Source of the DNA: CAZPMO01 sp964587515
Lineage (GTDB): Bacteria; Pseudomonadota; Alphaproteobacteria; MPNO01
Length of the DNA stretch: 11,275 bases
NCBI GenBank assembly: GCA_964587515.1
Contig: CAZPMO010000163.1
Location: forward strand, 1 to 11,275
Reading direction: 5' to 3'
In this document: positions 6,139 through 11,275 of the stretch, in pieces
Position numbering within the stretch: position 1 is the first letter of the stretch
Layout: every line of letters starts with the position of its first letter
Notes under the pieces: generated by a model
What the model was told of the DNA's origin: nothing
The model's database searches: none
The model's input: the letters and a program-made list of their open reading frames with translations, nothing else
Made by a program: the position numbers and the translations under genes

Positions 6139-7161
6139 TCAATGGCCGGCCGCCTCCACATGAATCTTCAAAAGCTCGGGGATCGTCGCCGGATCGCGGC
6201 GGCCGAATCCGCATTCGGTGGCGACCCCGAACCCGTCCACGGTCTTGATCGCCGCGTCCATGCGCCGGCGCGTGCCCTCGATACCGTCGGTATGATGGAC
6301 GAGGCCGAGGATCAGCTCGGTCTCCGGAGCCAGTTCCAACCCGGCAAGCGGCGCGTAATAGGCCTCGTCGTCGCGGTCGCGCGGCGCGGGCAGGTGAATC
6401 CAGTCGACCCGCCTGGGCGCGCCGGCGCAGATGCCGTTGGCGAACGCGGTCGTCGTCGCGGTATCGCGCGGCTCGATGATGTGCTTGTGGCCGGGATCGC
6501 CGTAGCAGAGATGAAAGCCGAGCTGCGCCGCTTCGGGAACGGCGGCGCTCAGCCGCGCGAGCCGGGCGAGCGAGCCCTCGATGCCGTCGTCGTAGAACAG
6601 CTCGATCCCGCCGTCGGCGCCCAGCACCTCCTGGCAGACATCCCACTGGATGGCGAGTTCATCGGCGGGCACGGCGGCAGCGACGGCCGCGGCCTCGGCC
6701 AGCATCGCGCGTTCATAGGCCGGCTCCAGCAGGGCGCTTTCGGCGGGCACCACGAAGCCCCAGGTCACCGCCACCGCACTCGGCAGAGAGACCTGGAAAC
6801 GGGTCGCGGGCGGCACCGCGCCCTGTTCCTTGAGGCGCCGGAAAATCGCATAAGATTCGGCCGCGGCGGCGGCATAGCCGAGCGGTCCGAATTCCACCGC
6901 CTCCGGGCTTACGCCGTCGCGCAGGCGGTAATAGGGCCGGTCGATCCTGTCGCCGTAGGGATCCTTGGACTCGCCCGGCACCAGGTCGGGATTTGCGTCG
7001 AACACCGCCTTCTGCCAGCGTATCCAGTAATCGCGCGCGCCGGGCTCGCCGTCCGGGTAGCGCGGCGCCCGCGTCCCCACCGCTTCACCGAGCGCGCGGA
7101 ACACGGTTTCCGCGTCCTCGAGCCCGATACTGCCGACGAAATGGATGTGACGGTCCGCCAT
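6139..7161 (-). CDS. MetE-like (cobalamin-independent methionine synthase C-terminal domain-like) protein of unknown function
   Basis: A 340-residue protein with one barrel-sized domain instead of the two of full MetE (about 750 residues). Signs of the UROD/MetE-like fold are the strand IQWDVCQE (171-178), matching the MetE IQxDEP strand, FHLCYGD (216-222), matching HxCY of MetE, and ATECGFGRR (314-322), matching DCGLKTR. In E. coli MetE the zinc is held by H641, C643, E665 and C726; here H217, C219 and C317 stand for three of them. The glutamate is not evident: that strand reads VDWIHLPAP (252-260), with H256 a possible stand-in. A zinc-thiolate alkyl- or methyl-transfer role is therefore plausible, but substrate and acceptor are unknown, and true methionine synthesis is not supported because the N-terminal MetE domain is absent. 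A strong GGGAGGGG site lies 4 bases before the ATG. It follows pyruvate kinase by 75 bases with a GC hairpin between. Confidence 0.75.
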   Translation of the reverse strand: MADRHIHFVGSIGLEDAETVFRALGEAVGTRAPRYPDGEPGARDYWIRWQKAVFDANPDLVPGESKDPYGDRIDRPYYRLRDGVSPEAVEFGPLGYAAAAAESYAIFRRLKEQGAVPPATRFQVSLPSAVAVTWGFVVPAESALLEPAYERAMLAEAAAVAAAVPADELAIQWDVCQEVLGADGGIELFYDDGIEGSLARLARLSAAVPEAAQLGFHLCYGDPGHKHIIEPRDTATTTAFANGICAGAPRRVDWIHLPAPRDRDDEAYYAPLAGLELAPETELILGLVHHTDGIEGTRRRMDAAIKTVDGFGVATECGFGRRDPATIPELLKIHVEAAGH

Positions 7162-7211
7162 GATCCCCTCCCTTTCCGGTTCGGAGGAAATCTATCAGCT
7201 ATCGGTGATAT

Positions 7212-7236
7212 GCGCGCGCGAATCGTCGCGCCGCGC
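7212..7236 (-). terminator. GC-rich hairpin directly after pyruvate kinase
   Basis: Starting at the base after the pyk TGA, a stem of about 10 base pairs with one bulge (GCGCGGCGCGA against TCGCGCGCGC) closes on a 4-base loop CGAT. No U tract follows, so it may be a weak terminator, an mRNA 3'-end stabiliser or a chance structure of GC-rich sequence. It separates operon B from the MetE-like gene. Confidence 0.35.
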
Positions 7237-8655
7237 TCAGTTACCCACCCAGGCGATGCGCAGGATGTTGGTGGCGCCCGGCGTGCCGAAGGGAACGCCG
7301 GCGGTGATCACCACGCGCTGACCATCATCGGCGAACTCCTCGTCCAGCGCGACGGTGCAGGCCTTGTCGACCATGTCGTTGAATTCGCGCACGTCCTCGG
7401 TGACCACGCAGTGGACCCCCCAGGCGACGGCGAGCCGTCGCGCCGTGGTGACGTTTTCGGTCAGGCACAGGATCGGCGCGACCGGGCGTTCGCGCGCGGC
7501 GCGCAGCGACGTGGAGCCCGACGTGGTGAAGGTCACGATGGCGGCGGCGCGAATGGTGTTGGCGACCTGGGCCGCGGCGGCGGTGATGGCGTCCGACGCG
7601 GTGGCTTCCGGATTGGGATGCACCGCGTCCATGATCGCGCGATAGCTGGGGTCGCGCTCGACCCGTTCGATGATGCGGTTCATCATCGAGACCGCTTCGC
7701 GCGGATAACTGCCCGCCGCGCTTTCGGCCGACAGCATCACCGCGTCGGCGCCGTCATAGACCGCGGTCGCCACGTCGGAGGCCTCGGCGCGGGTCGGCGC
7801 GGGCGCGCTGATCATGGATTCCAGCATCTGGGTCGCGACCACCACCGGTTTGCCGGATTCGCGGCACGCGCGGACGATCTGTTTTTGCAGGCTGGGCACG
7901 TCTTCGGGCGGCAACTCGACGCCGAGGTCGCCGCGCGCCACCATCACACCGTCCGACAACTCGACGATCTCGTCGAGCCGCTCGATCGCGGCGGGTTTTT
8001 CCAGTTTCGACATGATCGCGGCGCGCCCGGCCACGAGCTTGCGCGCTTCGGCGACATCGTCGGGGCGCTGCACGAAGGAGAGCCCGATCCAGTCGGCGCC
8101 CTGTTCCAGACCGAATTCCAGATCCTCGCGGTCCTTGGCGGTGATCGGCGATAGCGCCAGCATGACCTGCGGCACGTTCACGCCCTTGCGGTCGGACAGC
8201 ACGCCGCCCGTCACGATTTCGGTGTCGGCGAAATCCGCGCCATGGGCGGTGACCCGCAGGCGGATCTTGCCGTCGTCGAGCAGCAAGTCGGTGCCTTCGT
8301 TCAGGGCTTCGAAAATTTCAGGATGGGGCAGCGAGACCCGCGTCGCGTCGCCGGGCGCATCGGTCAGATCGAGCCGGTAGGCCGCGCCGGCGGCAAGCTC
8401 CACCGGCCCGTCGGCCATGGCGCCGATCCGCAGTTTCGGCCCCTGGAGATCGACCAGGATGCCGATGGGGCGTCCCGATTCCCGTTCCAGCGCGCGGATG
8501 ATCGCCACCCGCTCGGCGTGTTCGGCATGGGAACCATGGCTGAAATTAAGCCGAAAGACATCGGCCCCCGCCTCGAACAGCGCCCGGATCATCTCGGGCG
8601 AGGCGCTCGCGGGTCCAAGCGTAGCCACGATTTTGACGCGCCTGTGCCGTCGCAT
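7237..8655 (-). CDS. pyk: Pyruvate kinase
   Basis: A 472-residue glycolytic enzyme converting phosphoenolpyruvate and ADP to pyruvate and ATP in the cytoplasm. Motifs in order: KIVATLGPAS (8-17), RLNFSHG (35-41, phosphate and cation ligands R35, N37, S39), DLQGPKLR (69-76), the small B domain (about 77-165), SKLEK (216-220) with catalytic K217 and metal ligand E219, ARGDLGVE (240-247) with metal ligand D243, and the nucleotide-site helix ATQMLESM...PTRAEASDVA (274-296). The C-terminal regulatory-type domain (about 340-472) ends GTPGATNILRIAWV. K74 occupies the position that is glutamate in K+-dependent enzymes (E117 in rabbit muscle), so potassium independence is predicted. AGGAG lies 6 bases before the ATG. 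It is 26 bases after the glycerate kinase gene, hence the last gene of operon B. Confidence 0.97.
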   Translation of the reverse strand: MRRHRRVKIVATLGPASASPEMIRALFEAGADVFRLNFSHGSHAEHAERVAIIRALERESGRPIGILVDLQGPKLRIGAMADGPVELAAGAAYRLDLTDAPGDATRVSLPHPEIFEALNEGTDLLLDDGKIRLRVTAHGADFADTEIVTGGVLSDRKGVNVPQVMLALSPITAKDREDLEFGLEQGADWIGLSFVQRPDDVAEARKLVAGRAAIMSKLEKPAAIERLDEIVELSDGVMVARGDLGVELPPEDVPSLQKQIVRACRESGKPVVVATQMLESMISAPAPTRAEASDVATAVYDGADAVMLSAESAAGSYPREAVSMMNRIIERVERDPSYRAIMDAVHPNPEATASDAITAAAAQVANTIRAAAIVTFTTSGSTSLRAARERPVAPILCLTENVTTARRLAVAWGVHCVVTEDVREFNDMVDKACTVALDEEFADDGQRVVITAGVPFGTPGATNILRIAWVGN

Positions 8656-8681
8656 GGGCGCTCCTATAGTTCAATCTGGTC

Positions 8682-9923
8682 TCACGCGCCAGCGCCGATG
8701 AGAATCGCACGGAAATCATTGACGTTGGTCCGGGTCGGGCCGGTGACCACAAGATCGTCCAGCGCGCTAAAGAAACCGTAACTATCGTGAACATCCAGCA
8801 TGGCGCGCGCATCGAGGCCCAGCGCCCGGGCGCGGGCAAGCGTATCGGGGCCGATCATCGCGCCGGCCGCGTCGCCCTCGCCGTCGATGCCGTCGGTATC
8901 GCAGGCGATGGCGTGAATTCGCCGATCGCCATCCAGCTCAACGGCGAGCGCCAGCAGATATTCGGCGTTGGGGCCACCGCGCCCGGCGCTCTCGCCCAGC
9001 GTCACCGTCGCCTCGCCGCCGGAGATCAGCACGCCCGGCCCCGCGGCGCGGGCCAGCGCCGCATGGGCCCGGGCGAGATCGCGGGCTTCGCCTTCGACCG
9101 CGTCGCCGAGATCGGTCACCGGGACCCCCTCCGCGTCGGCTGCCCGCCCCGCCGCGTCCAGCGCGTCACGCGCGCGGGCGATGATGCGCGCCTCGCCGCC
9201 GGTCAGCGATTTGGGCGTCTCGTTTTCCTGGCGCGCCAGATGACGGGCCACCGCCTCGGGCGGCGTAATGCTGTGACGCGCCAGCATCGCGCGTGCGTCG
9301 GCCAGCGTCGTCGGGTCGGCCAGCGTCGGCCCCGAGGCGACCGTCGCCGCGTCGTCGCCCGCCACATCGGAAATGATCAATGTCGCGATGCGGGCCGGCG
9401 CGGCGGCCAGCGCCAGCCGGCCGCCCTTCACAGCGGAGAGATGCTTGCGCACGCAGTTGGTGTCGGCGATCGGCGCGCCGGAACGCAGCAGCGCCCGCGT
9501 GACGGCCTGTTTGTCGGCCAGCGTCACGCAGGGGGCCGGTTCGCTCAACAGCGCCGATCCGCCGCCCGACAGCAGACACAGAAGAAGATCGTCGGCGCCG
9601 AGTTCCTCGGCCAGCGCCAGCGCGCGGCGGGCGGCGTCACGGCCGGCCGCGTCGGGCAACGGGTGGCCGGCCTCGATGATTTCCACATGGCGGCACGCCA
9701 CCGTGTGGCCATAGCGGGTCACGGCGAGGCCGGCAAGCGGGCCGGTCCAGTGTTCTTCCACGGCGCGGGCCATGGCGGCGGCGGCCTTACCGGCGGCGAT
9801 GATGACGGTGCGGCCCGGCGGCGGGTCCGGCAGATAAGGCGGGACAATGCGCGCCGGATCGGCGGCGCCGACGGCGGCGTCGAGCAGCGCGCGCAGAAAC
9901 TCTCGGGGCGACTTACCCGCCAA
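8682..9923 (-). CDS. Glycerate 2-kinase, type 2 (DUF4147/MOFRL family)
   Basis: A 413-residue cytoplasmic kinase of the GckA/TtuD family that phosphorylates D-glycerate, normally to 2-phosphoglycerate. The N-terminal DUF4147-type domain holds AAGKAAAAM (43-51) with K46, LLSGGGSALL (117-126) and NCVRKHLSAVKGGRLA (156-171). The MOFRL domain (about 295-408) holds GRGGPNAEYLLALA (314-327), CDTDGIDG (341-348) and TGPTRTNVNDFRAIL (394-408). All signature blocks of the family are intact. The start is TTG at 9923-9921: no ATG or GTG opens the frame earlier, and TTG overlaps the end of the aminotransferase gene by 11 bases, which suggests translational coupling. With that aminotransferase upstream and pyruvate kinase downstream, it fits disposal of hydroxypyruvate-derived glycerate into lower glycolysis. 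Older databases often misname this family hydroxypyruvate reductase; it has no Rossmann NAD site. Confidence 0.93.
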   Translation of the reverse strand: MAGKSPREFLRALLDAAVGAADPARIVPPYLPDPPPGRTVIIAAGKAAAAMARAVEEHWTGPLAGLAVTRYGHTVACRHVEIIEAGHPLPDAAGRDAARRALALAEELGADDLLLCLLSGGGSALLSEPAPCVTLADKQAVTRALLRSGAPIADTNCVRKHLSAVKGGRLALAAAPARIATLIISDVAGDDAATVASGPTLADPTTLADARAMLARHSITPPEAVARHLARQENETPKSLTGGEARIIARARDALDAAGRAADAEGVPVTDLGDAVEGEARDLARAHAALARAAGPGVLISGGEATVTLGESAGRGGPNAEYLLALAVELDGDRRIHAIACDTDGIDGEGDAAGAMIGPDTLARARALGLDARAMLDVHDSYGFFSALDDLVVTGPTRTNVNDFRAILIGAGA

Positions 9924-11091
9924 GGTACTCGAGTGCCGCCGCGACGCCGCCTTTTTCGTGCGGGACGTCGGCCGCGCCGAGACCCATCTCGACGCCGCAC
10001 AGTGCGCCGGTCAGCATGAGCTCGTTGAGATCTCCGAGATGGCCGATGCGGAACACCTTGTCCACCAGCTTGCCGAGCCCCGAACCGAGCGACAAATTGT
10101 AATTTTCCAGGATGGTCGCGCGCAGCGCATCGGCGCTGTGGCCCTCGGGTGTGAGAATGGTGGTGACCGTATCGGACCGCGCGGCCTCGTCCGCGCAATA
10201 GATTTCCAGCCCCCAGGCCGCGACCGCGCGCCGGGTCGCCTCGGCGAGGCGGGCATGGCGGGCATGGACGTTGGGCATCCCTTCCTCGATAAGCATCGAA
10301 AGCGCCTCGTCGAGCCCGTAGAACAGGTTGGTGGGTGGCGTATAAGGGTAAAAACCGTTGGCGTTCAGCGCCAGCACCGGCTTCCAGTCGTAATAGGCGC
10401 GCAGGCACTGGGCGGATTCGGCCGCCGCCAGCGCCTTGTCGCTGATGGCGTTGAAGCCGATGCCGGGCGGCAGCATCAGGCCCTTCTGCGAGCCGCAGAC
10501 GGTGACATCGACGCCCCATTCGTCATGGCGATACTCCATCGAGCCCAGCGACGACACCGCGTCGACCATATACAAGGCCGGGTGCTTCACCGAATCGATA
10601 GCGGCGCGGACCGCGGCGACATCGTTGCGCACGCCGGTCGAGGTCTCGTTGTGGACCACCATCACCGCCTTGATCGCGTTGTCCTTGTCGGCGCCGAGAC
10701 GCGCCGCGACCTCGTCGGCGTTCACCGCGCCGCGCCAGTCGCTCGGCGCCAGTTCCACGTCGAGGCCGAAATTGCCGGCGGACGCATTCCACATGGAAGC
10801 GAACTGGCCGCTGTCAAAGGCGAGAACCTTATCGCCGGGCGACAGCGTGTTGGACAGCGCCGCTTCCCAGCCGCCGGTGCCGGAGCCCGGGAACATGGCC
10901 ACCGGGCCGGAACAGTTGAAGACCTGCTGGAGCTTGCCGAGCAGGCGGTGCGTCAGCGCCGCGAAGTCGGGGCCGCGATGATCGATGGTCGGCCGGTCGA
11001 TGGCGCGCAGCACGCGGTCGGGCACATTTGTGGGGCCGGGAATCTGCAAAAAATGGCGCCCGGCGCGGGGCGCATTCGATCTGGACATCAT
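9913..11091 (-). CDS. Class V aminotransferase, serine-glyoxylate aminotransferase type
   Basis: A 392-residue PLP enzyme of fold type I, predicted to move the amino group of serine (or another donor) to glyoxylate, giving hydroxypyruvate and glycine. It shows the opening IPGPTNVPDRVLRAI (17-31) and DHRGPDF (37-43), the phosphate-binding GSGTGG (69-74), VVHNETSTG (145-153), the cofactor aspartate D177 in MVDAVSS, the Schiff-base lysine K203 in GSQKGLMLPPG, TPPTNLFYGL (251-260) and the substrate-carboxylate arginine R348 in FRIGHLGDLNE. These match the Methylobacterium serine-glyoxylate enzyme pattern. The close relative BhcA (aspartate-glyoxylate aminotransferase of the beta-hydroxyaspartate cycle) is an alternative, but the adjacent glycerate kinase favours the serine/hydroxypyruvate route. 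Two ATGs stand in tandem; GAGG is 1 base from the first and 4 from the second, so translation may begin at 11088. First gene of operon B. Confidence 0.9.
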   Translation of the reverse strand: MMSRSNAPRAGRHFLQIPGPTNVPDRVLRAIDRPTIDHRGPDFAALTHRLLGKLQQVFNCSGPVAMFPGSGTGGWEAALSNTLSPGDKVLAFDSGQFASMWNASAGNFGLDVELAPSDWRGAVNADEVAARLGADKDNAIKAVMVVHNETSTGVRNDVAAVRAAIDSVKHPALYMVDAVSSLGSMEYRHDEWGVDVTVCGSQKGLMLPPGIGFNAISDKALAAAESAQCLRAYYDWKPVLALNANGFYPYTPPTNLFYGLDEALSMLIEEGMPNVHARHARLAEATRRAVAAWGLEIYCADEAARSDTVTTILTPEGHSADALRATILENYNLSLGSGLGKLVDKVFRIGHLGDLNELMLTGALCGVEMGLGAADVPHEKGGVAAALEYLGG

Positions 11092-11121
11092 GCCTCGTCA
11101 AGGTTGATTTGATTAGCGCGC

Positions 11122-11149
11122 ATTATGCCCCATCGCACCCCGCGCGCAA
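11122..11149 (-). promoter_or_regulatory. Candidate sigma-70 promoter of operon B
   Basis: On the minus strand TTGCGC (11149-11144) and CATAAT (11127-11122) are separated by 16 bases. The -10 box matches 5 of 6 consensus positions. The predicted transcript would have a short leader of roughly 25 bases before the aminotransferase ATG. Confidence 0.45.
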
Positions 11150-11173
11150 AACGCCACTGCCGTGACGGGTCAG

Positions 11174-11237
11174 CATCCTTCGAGACGGACCTTCGGCCCT
11201 CCTCAGGATGAGGGGATACGTAGCTTTCCTCATCCTG
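11174..11237. repeat. REP-like palindromic intergenic element
   Basis: CAGGATGAGG (11204-11213) and CCTCATCCTG (11228-11237) are perfect 10-base inverted arms around a 14-base loop. A further CATCCT (11174-11179), in the context CATCCTTCGAGACGG, can pair with the same AGGATG (11205-11210), giving two mutually exclusive hairpins. The words CATCCTTCGAGACG and CTCCTCAGGATGAGG recur in intergenic palindromes of many alphaproteobacterial genomes, as far as I recall. The remaining bases to the window edge (11238-11275) show nothing recognisable. Confidence 0.65.
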
Positions 11238-11275
11238 GAGACCTTTGCGTGGGGGGTGATTTGGGGTGGACGGGT

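Noticed and set aside
6142..8154. A 670-codon open frame on the plus strand opposite the MetE-like and pyruvate kinase genes
   Set aside because: It is antisense to two well-recognised genes, is rich in Arg/Gly/His as expected of a mirror frame in GC-rich DNA, and shows no family motif.
9913..11091. BhcA, aspartate-glyoxylate aminotransferase
   Set aside because: Sequence style is compatible, but none of the other beta-hydroxyaspartate cycle genes is adjacent and glycerate kinase is; kept only as an alternative.
9847..11112. Long plus-strand frame opposite the aminotransferase gene (similar ones at 8787-10019 and 3279-4442)
   Set aside because: These are mirror frames of strongly supported minus-strand genes; composition is Arg/Gly/Ala/His-rich without domains or plausible ribosome sites.

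Overview
The window is GC-rich and densely coded, with codon use and gene content typical of an alphaproteobacterium (possibly a Rhodospirillales- or Hyphomicrobiales-like lineage; this placement is inferred from protein style only). No rRNA, tRNA, CRISPR array, transposase or phage gene was seen. Eight protein genes are recognisable. One runs on the plus strand and is cut by the left edge; the other seven run on the minus strand, so they read from right to left.

Left edge (1-1006, plus): the C-terminal end of a large secreted repeat protein. It has two Ig-like/cadherin-like repeats with an exact 108-residue period, then seven glycine/aspartate-rich RTX nonapeptides, then a non-repetitive tail typical of type I secretion substrates. 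It converges on the minus-strand genes with only 22 bases between stops.

Operon A (4238 down to 1029, minus): a Gfo/Idh/MocA oxidoreductase, an M24 'pita-bread' metallohydrolase-like protein and a beta-hydroxyacid dehydrogenase, 46 and 23 bases apart. An AT-rich island with a palindrome precedes it. All three enzymes carry the fold motifs of their families, but each has a non-canonical residue at a key active-site position. This looks like a small catabolic module of unknown substrate and is the most interesting part of the window.

Middle (7161 down to 4378, minus): a stand-alone MetE-like zinc-site protein of unknown function, then glutaminyl-tRNA synthetase with a candidate promoter of its own.

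Operon B (11091 down to 7237, minus): a serine-glyoxylate-type aminotransferase, a type-2 glycerate kinase (11-base overlap, TTG start) and pyruvate kinase. Together they outline glyoxylate/serine to hydroxypyruvate, glycerate, 2-phosphoglycerate and finally pyruvate; hydroxypyruvate reductase and enolase are not in the window. A candidate sigma-70 promoter lies just upstream, and beyond it the right edge holds a REP-like palindromic intergenic repeat.
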